A stretch of DNA of 64,000 nt from Chromobotia macracanthus (taxonomy: Eukaryota; Chordata; Actinopteri; Cypriniformes; Botiidae), in contig JAZGTH010000065.1 in assembly GCA_036877525.1 (NCBI GenBank), forward strand, positions 8,261,001 to 8,325,000, read 5' to 3'. This document shows positions 11,116-32,200 of this stretch, piece after piece; position 1 is the stretch's first letter, and each line of letters starts with the position of its first letter. A program made the translations under genes and the position numbers. The notes below the pieces were generated by a model, which worked only from the letters and a program-made list of their open reading frames with translations, did not search any database and was not told the origin of the DNA.

Positions 11116-14100
11116 TATATGATAGAGCTTTTGGAAAATAACAGTCACACCTTCTAATTTTCATACCTGCTGCACATACTGTAGACAGCATACAACATTC
11201 CATTGTGGTTTAAATATTTTCTCCTAGTAAAGTTTAATGTGCTGAAATAATGTGTACTAGACTTAGTATTTTTGCAGTGCAAAATTTATTTGGTGCTAGT
11301 GGCAGTGCTAGTGGCTAGTGCACCAAATAAAGCAGAAATGTTTTAATAAATTTTAAATGTTACAATTTACAATTGGGTCCCAAAGTCTCCCAAAAGTCCA
11401 ATGCCATTGGAATCTGGCATTTCAAAATCCCATTTAAACCCAAAACATGTTCAGGTCAACATCATCATGATGATATAATTTATATACAATGTAATCCATA
11501 TTTTATTTAATTACAAAAATGATCTCAGATTCTGAGACTTCATTGTTTAATTCTAGATGTTGTAGTTTGTATTGTTACAGACACTTCATGGTGCTACATT
11601 CTGAAACCACCTTTCTATTTCTAAAGTTGCAATTGTGATCCCAGCTGCCCACACAACTAGCATATTTTGCCATAAAATCTTTATCCCAGACATTACAGAA
11701 ATTGTGTGAGTGATTGTACTGCTGTCCATCTTGAATGCATCTTAAAGGGCATTTACACTTGGTTTTTATGAACGGACAGCCATTCAATCAGTAAAAACAA
11801 CATGGAGCGACAAAGTGTAAATTCCTCCAAAGAAAAGAAACCTTAAAAGCTCTATGTAGGCTTTCACAAGCTTTATCATATTCAGTAACTGCACCAGTGA
11901 CTGAATGTCTCCAGGCCACTCTGTGAATCTAACTATTATTGTTTTTCAGTTCACTGGTCTTTCCAATGGTATCCTACTATCGTGTTTGACTGAGTTTAAT
12001 TCTGTTGCTCCACTGATTGCTCTGTTGCATGAAATTATTTATCTAAAATTCACTTTAAATGTGTTTGAGAACTATCTGATGTGTTTGCATAAAAAAACTT
12101 TTCTTTCATTTTATATCAAGTAATATAATGCAAATGTGTTGAACCAATGCTCAGTTTATCAATCAATAATCCATCAGAACATTTTGTTATATCACCATTG
12201 TATGTCATTTTGAATGAATTTATAAATGTCAATCCTTCACATGAGTTACTGTTAAAATATTCTTTATTCCTCATGTCTGTGCAAGTTGTGGAAACATTAC
12301 CCATGAAAAGCCATTTAAGCCAACATCAAAGAGCAATTAAGGTCCCTTAAATACTTACTAAAGAAGTACTAAAGAAGTACTATATTTATTTCTACTTAAA
12401 ATAAGCTGCTGTTTTATTCCAGTGATTTCTCCTTTATTCACTGAAAGAATTAAACTGTATCAGTGAGTGACTCAAAAAGTGTATAATTAAGAGAATGGAG
12501 GAGCTTATGTGAAATAGTTCTTCCCAGAGGTCTTGTGGTAATCTATATTCTAGTTCACACACCATATGCAAGGTGTCATGTCTTGAGTAATATGGTAAAG
12601 CATATGCAGGGTTTCCCAAAAGTATAGGGATTATTTTGAAAGCAAAAATAGGATGCTAATTACATGTCATATTTGTAAATATAAAAAAAAAGTATTGAGA
12701 CATTTATGTAAAGTAATAGTTCTATGTGGGAAAAAATCTCTGTTTTTCCTAATGTACAGTTCCTATATTTCTTCTTGATTAGAGCAAATGGAATTCCTGT
12801 GAAGATAAAGAAGGAATGATAACTGAAGGATATAACAATTGGGTTAAACAGAGGGTTTTGTCCTCTTCCAGTCATGGCAACTATCTGATTAAATCTTTTC
12901 AGGAAGAAAATCAATAGAAGGACACTTGTTTAGGGTCATTTGGAGAGTTGGCAGTGCCTATGGAGTACGAAGATGAACTTGGCCTTTAAAACAGAAGGGA
13001 ACATACTGGACAATCACAAGTAAATACACCTACAAAATCTGAAAATGTTGACTGACCTTACAATTCAATAACGTATTTTGAGGCCCCAATAAAATAACAA
13101 AAACATGTTTTTTTCTTCTGAAATTAGGCAAAAATATGTATTTTTCTAGTTTTTTTCTGGCAGTTGGCTAAAATGTTGGACTTCCTTTTTTCTATAGTGA
13201 TGCTATATGCTATATACATACTGCTCTGTTTAGAGAATGCTGCTGCCTTACATGGTTATGCCAGGATGTGCCACTAAGGCTAAAATGAGCTCACTTCGAT
13301 GGATGTCTAAATATTTTCTTCCATTCAATCTTTGTATGTGTTTTGTAGATTTTCTTTTTTGCTAAATAAAAATAAACAAGAAATATGCATCCTATATACA
13401 ATTAGATATATAGATAAATAAAAAAACAACTATTATTAAACTGTATGTATTACAAGCTCTTTTAATATAAACAAAGATTAAAAGCAGAATTAAAGACACC
13501 ATATTTGAAAAGTATTTCAAATGTTTCACATGTCATGTGAAATACCTGATCATGTATTTTAGTGATCAAAATGTCATCCAATTTACACCAGTCAAACAGT
13601 ATTCAGTGTGTTCTAATGACCTACTTAGATATTGATTTCTGAATGGCCGCAACCCAGTATCTAAAGCATTCTCGGCTTTATCTGATATTGCCTTAGCTTG
13701 TGTATTGTAAACCAGATTATGCCAGGAATACAGGTTCTTTCCTGCCATGCTACATGCTACAATCTGCTGTCAGCTTAAACCCCAACAGGCAGATTTCGAT
13801 ACTCCTTTAAGTGTGTGTTCAACCCGCAGTTCAGCAATTGTCAATAAGATATCCAAAAGGTTAGTTTCATCATGCCAGAATCCCAAAATCACAGTCTTAT
13901 TATCAGGGAAATAAGCATCATACACAATGACAGTGAGTGATAAATAACAAGCCATACAAAACCCAGCATTTCTGGGTATGTTATTTCTTCATCTTGCCCA
14001 AAAGGTGTCTATCAATCTCACATTGTCAGCTAGACCTTATTAACACCTTGCAAACAAAAACTGGTTTGTCACTTAGAGTGTAATGCAAGTGTACTTTTCT

Positions 14101-14216
14101 TCTATGTATTTCACAGTAAGACATTTTGTTGCAAACCACTACAGAAATAATAGTAACTCTTCCATAGACCAGAGAATATAGGATATGACTCACATTAAGA
14201 TTCACATGGCATCTTC
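11116..14216. other. Intergenic, no gene seen
   Basis: AT-rich. A small direct repeat (CTAAAGAAGTA twice, near 12358-12381) is visible. No coding segment or known repeat was recognised. Confidence 0.5.
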
Positions 14217-14301
14217 ACTCTCCTCTCTCTCTCTCTCTCTCTCCCTCTCCCTCTCCCTCTCCCTCTCCCTCTCCCTCTCCCTTCCTTCTCCCTCTCCCTC
14301 T
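14217..14301. repeat. (CT)n / (CCCTCT)n microsatellite
   Basis: A pure CT run is followed by about seven CCCTCT units, a short interruption (CCCTTCCTTCT) and more CCCTCT. The strand asymmetry (polypyrimidine tract) could favour triplex formation. On the minus strand it yields a meaningless Glu-Gly / Glu-Arg frame. Confidence 0.95.
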
Positions 14302-15484
14302 GTTGACCTCAGAAAGTTTTGACAGAATAATTTCGGCCTGTGTTTTGAGTGTTTGATGCGCTAGAGATGGCTGGTACATTTGCTCACGGTGACCAGGCAC
14401 TCACCCCAATCACCATAGGGGGCTGAGGAGAAAAGAGAGAGACCTATACAAATCACATGGGGGAGCCATGGTTCTGGTCTTGGGCAGCATCATCTGTTCA
14501 CCACTATCTGGTGCAGTTTTATTGCTTGGATACATGGATGAAACATTTGTATGCCATAGCCATTTTCAGAACTCATTTCACTCACTAATAAACAGATACA
14601 AAAAACCTTAATTGTTACTTAATTCCAAAAAAAATCATATAATTTAAGAATTTAAACAAAGGCTAATTTACCTGAATATTGTTTGGAAAAGTAAGCAGGA
14701 AATTCTGGCAGAAATAAACATGTCTGCTGACCTGCTCATTGCAATCTAATAATGCTTGGGCATTGCACACCATAATTAAAATTGATGAAGGTCCAATGCT
14801 TACTGAAACATCTTTTGCGACGTGTTTGGTGCTAGTGAGTATTGAGGTCTTGTGTTAATGTAGAGGCTCCAAAAGTTTTGGTCCAAACATGCTGACCAGC
14901 TGTATTTCAGAGAATTAGACAGGCTTATCATTAAATAAGCTGTGCTTTGTCTTCCAGCCAGCTTTGTTATTTCTGATTAACCTTTATTGACCTTTGAGCA
15001 GACAAGGTTTCAGCAAATTCCTCCTTTATGTACTGAAGACAAGGCTCTGATTAATCTGTGTGACTGAAGTTGTAACAAAGGTGCAAACAACCACAGAATA
15101 CAGTCATGTACAGATGCCTTGTCTGATCTGAGCAGAGTTTGAAGCCATGTCAAATTCTCAGACTGGTCTATCCACAGCAAGCATAATTATTGGAGCTGGA
15201 GTTTAAAAGCCTTTTGACAGCTGCACTGCATAGCCTTGCCTTTTATACCCGCAAGACATGTTCTTTTACCTGTTCTCACCTTTTTTGTTTTTTTTGGATT
15301 TAAATGTTGACAATGTTATAAAGGGCAGAACATGAGGTGGTACATACTTCAAGTTCACATCTAACAGACACTTGAAATACACTTTCTCTATTATTCTTCA
15401 TTCAATCCAAAGTAACAAATCTGTAAGCTGATTTGGTTCATTTGCATTTGCTATGTTTTTTCTTATTGCCTCTGCCATGCAAAT
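14302..15484. other. Intergenic, no gene seen; candidate conserved stretch at 14886-15230
   Basis: No gene recognised. The stretch 14886-15230 is rich in words such as TGACCTTTGA and ATTAAT (see findings). Confidence 0.5.
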
Positions 15485-15575
15485 TGCTTGGCTATGCACG
15501 TGTCATGCATGATTGTTCATGTGTTTGATTCCCAGGGAATGGGATTCCAAAAATACCTTTGGATAAAATGTAAAC
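15485..15575 (+). repeat. Possible degraded tRNA-derived SINE
   Basis: TTTGATTCCCAGGGAAT at about 15522-15539 resembles the B box and following bases of the SINE at 60717, and CCTTTGGATAAAATG further on resembles its tail. The A box is not recognisable. Strongly diverged, so tentative. Confidence 0.35.
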
Positions 15576-16921
15576 GAATTGATATAGACCGATTTTGTCA
15601 TGACACAAATGCCACACCCTCAGTCCATGCTGAACCTGTATGAATGGCACAGGGGCACTTTCTGGCTCTGCTGGGCCCCCTGTATGACCAAGGCCCTTAG
15701 AATTGTCGTAATCCTCCCCCCATTATGGTGCTCTGGTCACCAGGCTCAACATCATTGTCTGAGTGTCCTGGAGCTTTGCCTTGATGGGATCAGCTTTGAA
15801 CAAAAAGGGTCCTTAAATCTGCCTTCTGAAGTTTATCAAGGGCTGACAAGGAGCTTAGATATTTTCATTTATGGATGTAAGTGAAATCTGCAGCACAAAG
15901 CCTCAGACCCACTGTCCAACTACATTCTGACTGACTGCTTGTCCCCTTAGTCCTGCTGAGCTGAAAAGAGATAACAGAAAAAAAGTGATAACAGGACCAA
16001 TTAGGAGAAACAAACATCTGATGATTACAACAAACACTATCTTTTATTCAACCTTGAGAACACTGGCATACTTGGCAATGACCAAAGGTGAAACAGAAAA
16101 TGCTTGTAGTTCTCTCCCTCTTTTTCACATTGATGAAGGATTCTGTGCATGTCATTGCTGTTCTAGCTTTCAATGCCCAAGTGAAAGAGCATATATGATG
16201 AAGCAAGTGCATGTGAATGGATTCTTTTTGGTTTTATTGCCACGCTTGCATACAAGATAGGTGGCCATCTGCTAATGAAAGTGTCTCCACACGTGTTAGA
16301 TTTAAAATAATTTTGGTAAATGTTAAAATGTTGTATTTTATTTTTAAAAAGCAAGCACAAGTGCAAAGAATTTGTCAAATGTACTATTCAAATTGAATGT
16401 ACACACATCATTGAAAAAGAGTGATGACTGCAGAAAACAGAAAGTTACAAAGTTAAAAAACAGTCTACAGCATCTACACCTAATAGAGATCCAATTTGTA
16501 AAAGCTTGTGCTGGCAAAAAAGATAGCCAGAGAGCAGAAAATGGATGAGCATTGTGTATGTATAATTCATGTTCTCTGTGGCAACTGGATGATTTCCATC
16601 ACTGTGAATGAGAGTTACTTTGATGATAACAGCAGTATCTGTGTAGTGTGATGTCATGCATGTGTTCACACACTCACAAAGGCGCAGTGTCTCATCAGTG
16701 TGACTGATCTGGTTTCAAACCTCATCCTAAACATTTAAAAGAGCAATGTTCTGAGCCCTTTTAAATGATGCATTCAAAAAGTGGGGAGGTTATAGGAAAT
16801 GTAATCTTGTGTCTTCAGTCCAGCAGCATGGGATCTGTTACTCACTGTTACAGTCCTAGATGATTAGGAGTATTTAGGGTATAACAAAGATAAAATAGAC
16901 TATTAAATATTTGTTTTTGTG
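15576..16921. other. Intergenic, no gene seen
   Basis: AT-rich. Open frames such as 15600-15884 (+) and 15985-16260 (+) have no recognisable protein features. Confidence 0.5.
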
Positions 16922-17470
16922 TGTGGCAATCAATCGACAGACAACGAACTTGGTGCAAATAAGGTGGTTTATTATTTCCAGTTGCAATGTGACAACTTGA
17001 GGATGAAAGGTTAATTCTATTTGCAATATTTATAAATTAAACAAACACATGGTAAGAGGGACACGTGTGGTGCCAAATCACAGAAAACAACAAAACAAAA
17101 CTAGTTAAACCCCTCTAAACTTTAACAAACAAAGTGTGGTGTGCAATGTACATCACAAGACATACTTATCTGTCCTTTTTTCCCCAACAAAAAGTCACAA
17201 AACAAGACGAGAGTATAATAAGAACAATGAATGCACAACAATCGGGGTAAACTAGACAATAGCAACAAGGAAAATTGCAGCAATTTGAACTACTGGCAGC
17301 GAAAATGGTACAATGAAACAGTCTAAGCTAACATGAGTGAATACTTGTGTGCTTAAGGCAAAAGGGGTCAATGATTGGTTATGGAGAGAGTGACGTCATC
17401 TGGTTAATTAAGAGGGACAGCAGGGTGTAGCAAATTGCAGGATCCTAAGGAGGTGAGAAAGTAAGACAGA
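16922..17470 (-). repeat. LTR-like segment, ends unresolved
   Basis: Read on the minus strand, the segment has a CRE (TGACGTCA, 17391-17398) and a CCAAT word (ACCAATCATTG, near 17370-17380), then about 400 bp of sequence without coding signs, then an AATAAA word (GGAAATAATAAACC) and an end reading TTGATTGCCACACA. Promoter words upstream of a polyadenylation word in one short block is what a solo LTR would show. I could not find matching target-site duplications. A gene-unrelated segment is equally possible. Confidence 0.25.
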
Positions 17471-25104
<7,634 letters not shown>

Positions 25105-28100
25105 ATATATATGTGTATGTATTTCATAAAAATCCAAGTTGTATTGTTTTGGACTTCATTCTATTTGTTATAACACTCCACCAACACTCCCGGTGATCTA
25201 ATTTGGATCATTTCCCACCATTTAATCTTGACAATTCTGATGTCTTTTCCTGTGTGTAAAAAATTAATTAAAAGGTGGGGAACCCCTAACAATCGATGAA
25301 GCCCATCAGATTAATGGCAACATGTTTTGTTTAACTAATGTTATTAACTAAACTTGGATTTGAGTGTGCATGTAATGTGTAAATAACACTTTTTTGCAGC
25401 ATGGCAAAATTAACATGCCAGGATTATTAAACTATTTTCAAAACTCTGTGTCAGGACATATTACCCTGCTGAGGCAATTATCTGTGAGATATTTGTAGAA
25501 GAGCCAAACAAACAAACAAAAAGAGAACAGTCTGGGAACAGGTAAATTGCTGACACACTTGTGTACCAGACTGAGGTAAATTATCTCCACTATTTCCTAC
25601 AGTGCTGCATTAATTAAGACAAGTTAAGTGTGTTAGTAACTTTGTGTGTCAAAATCCTCCCTTTTCCCACTTACACACAATAACAGATAACTAGTAGAGT
25701 ATAGAGTGTACTCTACTAATTAACTTACAGCTGCTTATTTCTGTAACTTGTTTCTACTTTCCCCATTGCCTGGAAACTTCAATGTGACAAATCTAAGCAG
25801 AGACAGTAGTGTATATCTAGGAATTGTTTCCCCATGAAAGGCCTGCCATGGAAAGAGAGGCTGTATTTTCTTTAAATTATAAAGTAAGTATAAAGTTTAA
25901 CCTTATGGCTGGAGATCAGCATCCCTCTGACCTTCATGAATTGTTTTTGGTCTTATCTTTAAAACCACAAACACAGCCAGTGGCACATCCACAAATTGAA
26001 TTTCCTAATGCAAAGAGTTTTATATTGAACTATGTAGAAAGTGCATGGAGCTAATCAGTTTATAAAATTGCATAATGTCATAGGTATTTCCCATAAAACT
26101 ATGAAAATATTACACATAAGAAAGTGTCAATTTTTGGTACCATTACCATTTAATGCATGTATGAAATATTAAATGTAAGGGGGGAAGTGAATAATTTGGT
26201 ATTGGCTGCCACCTCAGGTGGTTTTGGTATCTTTTGAAATTCTGTGCAAAGCAGGATGGAACAGCAAAGCAAAAGTCCCTGAAGGTCCTTTTATATAGTC
26301 CCTAAATATGGCGTAGACATTCCCTCATTCATTGTTTTTACTACAGTCCATTTAAAGTTCACAATGTGGTCCTCAAAATTGCTTTTTTTAGCAAAGTGGC
26401 GGTTACCCAACCCTTCCACTATTGCATTACTCTGGTTTTTGCACTAGCTCTCTCTGTGCTCATTTTATGTTCTCTGTTAAAAATAAAGTGCCTCCCAAAA
26501 GCACCAAGCCATGAGCATTTTGCAGCATATTTAGAACACACAGGAAACAAGGGAAGCTTTTGGTATTTTTTTTGTATATATCAATAAGGTGGCACAACCA
26601 AAATGACAGGGGGAGAGAAAAATAAGAGCGTATATGAAAGGTGGCAGAGACATTTTCCAGTTGTGTGATAGTCAAAAGAGCACCTTGTAAAACCAAGTTG
26701 TGCCATGGATTACAGAAGCAGGCAAGAGACTTCCACACCTGCCCCCTAAAAGCCTTCCAAAATAAATTTTCCTTTTAGGTGTGACACGCTAACCTCGTTT
26801 GGTTTGCTAGCAGACTGATGGGTTGGCAGGGAAATAGTGGTGAGTGCTTCAATATGAGGCGAATGTTTGGCACCACTTTGTGTCTGTTATGTAGGGCAGT
26901 ACAAAAGATGTAATGCTCTTTCCACTCTCAGCATTTGAAGTGGTACCATGAGAAAAAAACAGCACAAAGTGGTTTGATGGATTGTCTGCATGGAACCTTG
27001 TCATTTGTTAAGGAAAGAATCAACTAAAATATATTTTAAATGATGTATTTACCTCCTTACATGGGAAATGTCTCAGCGCCGCTTCCCACATCTCTCAGAG
27101 AACAGAGTCTAACAGCTGTTAGACTCAGATGCATAGTCTTTTTTTTTTTGAAGATTACAATGATCTCTATAAAACCAATAAACATGTTGCTTTACAAAAT
27201 ACTGAAAAAAGAAAAGAAAACAACATCTATTCCTTTACAAGCATGGGAATTGTCAAACTTTTCAATTTAAAGAGATCTAAATAGATGTTGTCATATAACT
27301 AAGATTAGTAAAGTTGAGCTGTTACATTTACTGTATATAGCATCTTGTACAGCACTTCCATTCAAAGAAGTTAAGAGTAAGAGATTGGGTAATGGTGGGG
27401 TTGACAACAGCCATAGTTCACCTGAGGAGAAAAGTACAGTGATTTAGCCAATGTTTGATTAAAAGGATTGTGGGCCATGACGAACAGAGATCAATGGACT
27501 ACGTAGAAAAAGTATTAGTACCAACAAAACAGGAAATGTTGTGATGCTGTTAAGTACATTATTCATTACAATTCTCTTCTAAATATATTTTTTGACAACG
27601 GGGCACCAGCAGATACTCTAAACAGCTAGTCTGGGGTAAGTAATAAGTGATTAGTCATGTACAACACAGTATCTAAGAAACTAAACTATTGGATCCCAAA
27701 CTATATAAATAGAAAATCCTATTTTGTTAACAATTCAATATGGTTCAAAAGAAAATCAAGATGAAACAATGTCTAAGGGTGGGTTTTAAACATGTAAAAC
27801 AGCTTTAATATGTTGGTTTTCAATAAAACAGTGCACTAAAGCTTATTCACATATAGGTCATTCAGTTGCCGTCAATAATTTCCTTGACTCTTTTCCCAAT
27901 TCACACTGCAATCATGTCTGTGATGTATGAGGTTATTATCACAGCAAGGGGGCAATTATCACATACAAGATAACATGACAAATTCTTGTTGTATACAAGA
28001 ACACTAATTCAATCAAGAAACGGTGTTTCTTCTAATGGGTTAAAAGAAGAAATTTAGTCCAGTTGAGACTGCTGGTAAAAACAAACAGTCATGGTCACAA

Positions 28101-28557
28101 GCTGCTGCACATTATTCCTTCTCCTTCCTTTTTTCTGCCTATTTTTAAGGGATAGAAGAAAAAAAAATCTCCAGATTTAATCATAAATTCAAACTATTGA
28201 GAGAATTATTATTCCTGCCATTTTCAAGCTGTGCTCTAGTGCAGAGAGAGCTTTCACATTTAGTCCCAGTCATTTAAGTCTCCCTCTCTCTCTTTCTACT
28301 CTCCTACATTGAGAATGAATGTAAGTCTGATTAAGAGGTCCTTCAGGCAAACTATTTCTAATGAATTCTATTGACAAAGTGATTGAAAGAGTGCAGGCTA
28401 GAGAATGATAATGGTTCAGTCATTTTCTTCTATCCTTTAATAATTAAAAAATAGCACAGAAATGAATGACTTAAATTAACCTGATTTGTTTTGAACATTG
28501 CAGACCATAAACTGCACATAACTGTGAATAAGGATGTTTACAAGCTGCCAAAAATCT
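25105..28557. other. Intergenic, no gene seen
   Basis: AT-rich. The stretch 26760-27020 is less AT-rich and free of recognised repeats. No coding segment is supported. Confidence 0.5.
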
Positions 28558-29275
28558 GTAGCTATAGGCATGGGTGAAGTTTCACTCATGTATGGGGAGA
28601 CACCTAGCAGCAGACAGGCCAGACAAGCACTTTTTGTTTTATTTCCACATTTCATATATTTATAGAATTCATATAATTCATATTTATGTGTTTATATAAT
28701 GCATTGCCGATTAATGCTATACAAGAAATAAAAACATCCTACCTAATACAGAAAAAGCATCATTTTTTCCGAGATGTATAGATGTCCACAATCTTCTCCT
28801 CTGGCAAATTTGCAGTCAAATCATTCTCAATGTGCAGCAGTGCAAGATCTGAGAATCTGTCCTGGGTCATTGCGGATCAGAGACAGTTTCTTATTCTTCT
28901 CATAACTGAAAAACTTATTTCTAATTTCACAAAGCCGACAGGCAGTGTGAGTGCAAGCTGCATTAGTTAGAAAAGTTTGGATATCTGTCCTTCCGTACTA
29001 CTAGAATTTTTTCAAGGGTGATCGGTGACGCAAGATCACAAGATCAGTTTCAGCTTTCACAAGCTGAGGGTGAATGAAAATATTGCAATTAAAATTAAAT
29101 AAGCCATAATTTACTAATTTTACCCACTACAGTAATAAAATAAGACAATTAAAAGTAGAAAATGTAAATTTCTGTTCTATTTTTCATTAATTCATTTTCA
29201 AAACATTTAATTGGATCTGGTCTTGGGGGGCAGTGCCCCTCCTGGCCCCTCCCAAACTCCACCTATGGCTATAGA
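28558..29275 (-). mobile_element. Deleted hAT-family DNA transposon with hATC domain remnant
   Basis: On the minus strand from about 28985 to 28763 the sequence encodes a decayed hAT dimerisation domain: LMQLALTLPV, SFSVMRRIRN, SAMTQDRFSDLALLHIENDL and EEKIVDIYTSRKK, ending at a TGA (28760-28762). There are at least two in-frame stops, one before LMQLALTL and one after RRIRNCL, and the usual ASCERSF-type part is altered. The flanks form an inverted pair: CATGGGTGAAGTTT near 28570 and AAACTCCACCTATG near 29250-29263. The GC-rich block at 29214-29270 is part of the right end. Most of the transposase is missing. No clean 8-bp target duplication was found, so the outer ends are approximate. Confidence 0.7.
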
Positions 29276-32200
29276 AAGTGAGGTTCCAGTTTCTGGAGAT
29301 ATTCCTTGTTCTTTTATTAGACTTCTGGTCCCGTTCAGTGGCTTTAATTCATCTATTTTATTTATCTCCTCAATCCTAAATGTCTAAACTTAAAGGACGT
29401 CCTTGTTTCTGTCATTATTCCAAATCACTAAGAAAAAAATAAAACATGACTTGCCACATTACAGTCTGAACATTTATAATGGTTTAAATACAAAAGACCT
29501 GGAACACGAAAAGTACCATGGTTAAAAAAAAAATAAAAATAATAAAAAATGTGAAAATGATTAAAAACACAAGTCAGGCTGTGCATGACTTCAGGCTGTG
29601 TTATCATTATAAATGAATGGTATTTTTTGTTGAGGTTTAGGTCTAGACTTACCTTTTCAGACTGTCCTCCAGATTGTCTGTAATAACTGAAAACCTTTGT
29701 GAAAGTTTTAAATGACTACGAACAAATGTAGAAGGCCTCTGTCACAAAAGACTTAAAATAATAAAATCACCTTTTGTAGCCCATTTGTCTATTTGTTGAT
29801 CCAAATAGACATTTCTCTCTATGTGGACCCTTATGGTTCAACAATATGACCATCATTTCAGTTTTATAGTCTCTGTCACAGAGCCCCGCAGTCATGTCTA
29901 GTTTCACAGTCACTGGCCACATTGCTTGTACAAAAGACAGAAATAGTTTAGCTGTAAGACGTTCAGATTTGGAAACACAATAGTTTTACTGCTTCTCATG
30001 TAAAACTCTGCTGGAGGATATACACAAGAAATTACGTTGTATAGCTACTAAAACCCAGAGGACAAAAGATGGCTGCTGCAGGTATAAGGTATCCTCTTGT
30101 GTAAATGGTTAAATCAATAAATCATTCACACTATAAAAAAACTGTTAATTATCAGTTAATTCCAGCTTTGAGAACTTTATTCATAGATTTGGCTTCAATT
30201 TCCTATATTCAAACTCATCCCTTATGCCAAATTTAGCAGCACAAGCAGACATTAATCAATTCTTTATGTAAGAGAGAAAAATCCAGACAAAAATCTAATT
30301 ATCATAATGTGAGATGAATTTCAGGGAGCTCACTATGGCATAGAGGTGCTTACTACACTGCAAAACCCATTAATCTGCCAGTGATACTAGCAGTGATTAT
30401 TGCAATTGTTCTTGCGGAGCATATTAAAATGTATTTTGTACGTGTATGGAAATATAACAACTCTTACAGTCTGAAACCAGACTCCAGTAAATAATTAAAA
30501 TCACCACAAAGAATAGAAGGGTTGATAATGCAGGTGAATGCAGGAGCTCACATAATGTATATCATCTTTGCCTAAATTGTGGATGATATAAAGTTGTTTA
30601 CTCTTTCGATTTTTCATTCCATCACCATGTTTTAGGGTGGAAATGGATAACTGCTATAATGATGATCACATCTCCACTTTTGGTGTCCAGCTGCTGTAGT
30701 CTGACACAAATTAAAGCTAACCAAGTTGTTAGGACAGGATTGTATGCAAAAGCCCTGTTTGGAGAGGACTAGTTTGCCTGAAGAAGGTTAGAGAGAAATT
30801 TGTGTTTCTTAGGGATGGGATTAAAATTACACATTCTGAGTCTGCAACATCTGTTTTTCTCACACAATAAAAATTCCATTACAATTTACCTTCTGTTTAT
30901 CGGCTAACTCAGTGGTCCTCTGAGAAATCTACTCCCGTCTGAATGTGAATGTCTGTGATTACTGAATATAAAAATTTTCTTCATGTGCCTTGGCCAGCGT
31001 GAACTACTATAGAGGCAGTAGAAGTGTACGTTTTCTGCGTGCTGCATACCATTTAGTATGGATGTAAATGTTTTTACCATCCGGAGAAGAAATAAAAAAA
31101 ACGTAAATAAATCACATAAACTGTTAAGATACTCACCTTCGTTTGTCCAATCAGTTACATAATGTAATATCTGTATAGCTACGCATACCTTAATTTCAGT
31201 GGGTTTATTATAAATGCCCAGTTCTAAAATCATGGTTTAATTTAAAATTAAGTCTATAGCATCAAGAGCATGTGATCTTGTCCAATGCCCAGATGTACAA
31301 AACAAAATTTAATCATTACAGCACATCTTATAATCAGTGAGTACACAATATCCTAAAACCCTCTCACCCCACAGAGCCCAGCAGATGTAAAGAAACACTG
31401 GAAAATAGAATGAGAGCCATTATAGAGATACCGCCCCAGGATTCTGTCCAGCCAATCAATAAATTCAAGAACTGCCATCTTGCCACAGACAAGACAAATG
31501 TGTGCCATCACGACATGATTGACTCCAGCTCAGTGATTAAACCAGTTCAGAGATTATTCCACAAACCCTCTGTGTGTGTGTATGTGAGGGAGAGTATGTT
31601 TGTTTTATCAAGAAATGTGCTTTTGTATTCAGGATGCATTCTGCGTAGGTTATACACCAACATGAATGCTAAGTAGTTTTCCATTGTTAAAATTAGCCAT
31701 TGAGTATGTTAAAAACAAGAATAAAAATACAACATTTGATTCCAGTACAGTAATGTGATAGTTAGATCCCTATGGAGATGTATTAAGCATGGAAGTGAAT
31801 GTAATGGATTTTTTCAGGAAAAACGCTATATTTCCAGTTGCCTGGGGATCTGCCATTTCTGAAAAAGTGATAACATTATTATAACAACAAGCCACAGCAA
31901 CGATGCAGCATCTCCTGTGGCAATCCAAAGACAACCACAAGCCAACTTTGTTGCTCTCTGCAATGAAAAAGTGTGATTGGTGCCATGGTCCATTTCAAAA
32001 TTAAGCAAGAAGGCTTAGAATTTAAAATGGATAATTTATTAGTTTTTTATAATTATATAACAATATTGGCCCACATTGAAATCCTACACAGTTACAGCTG
32101 TTTCTTTGAAAACCTTAGTTGAAAAACACTAGTTCTTTTTTTTTTCCTCAGCATGCCCAAAAAATGTATCTGTCAATTTCAACTAGTAAAAAAGTTAATC

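Noticed and set aside
14215..14400. Minus-strand frame with Glu-Gly and Glu-Arg repeats
   Set aside because: Translation of the CT/CCCTCT microsatellite.
31010..31080. Stretch resembling a cyprinid repeat with TATGCAG-like words
   Set aside because: Similarity too short and uncertain to call.
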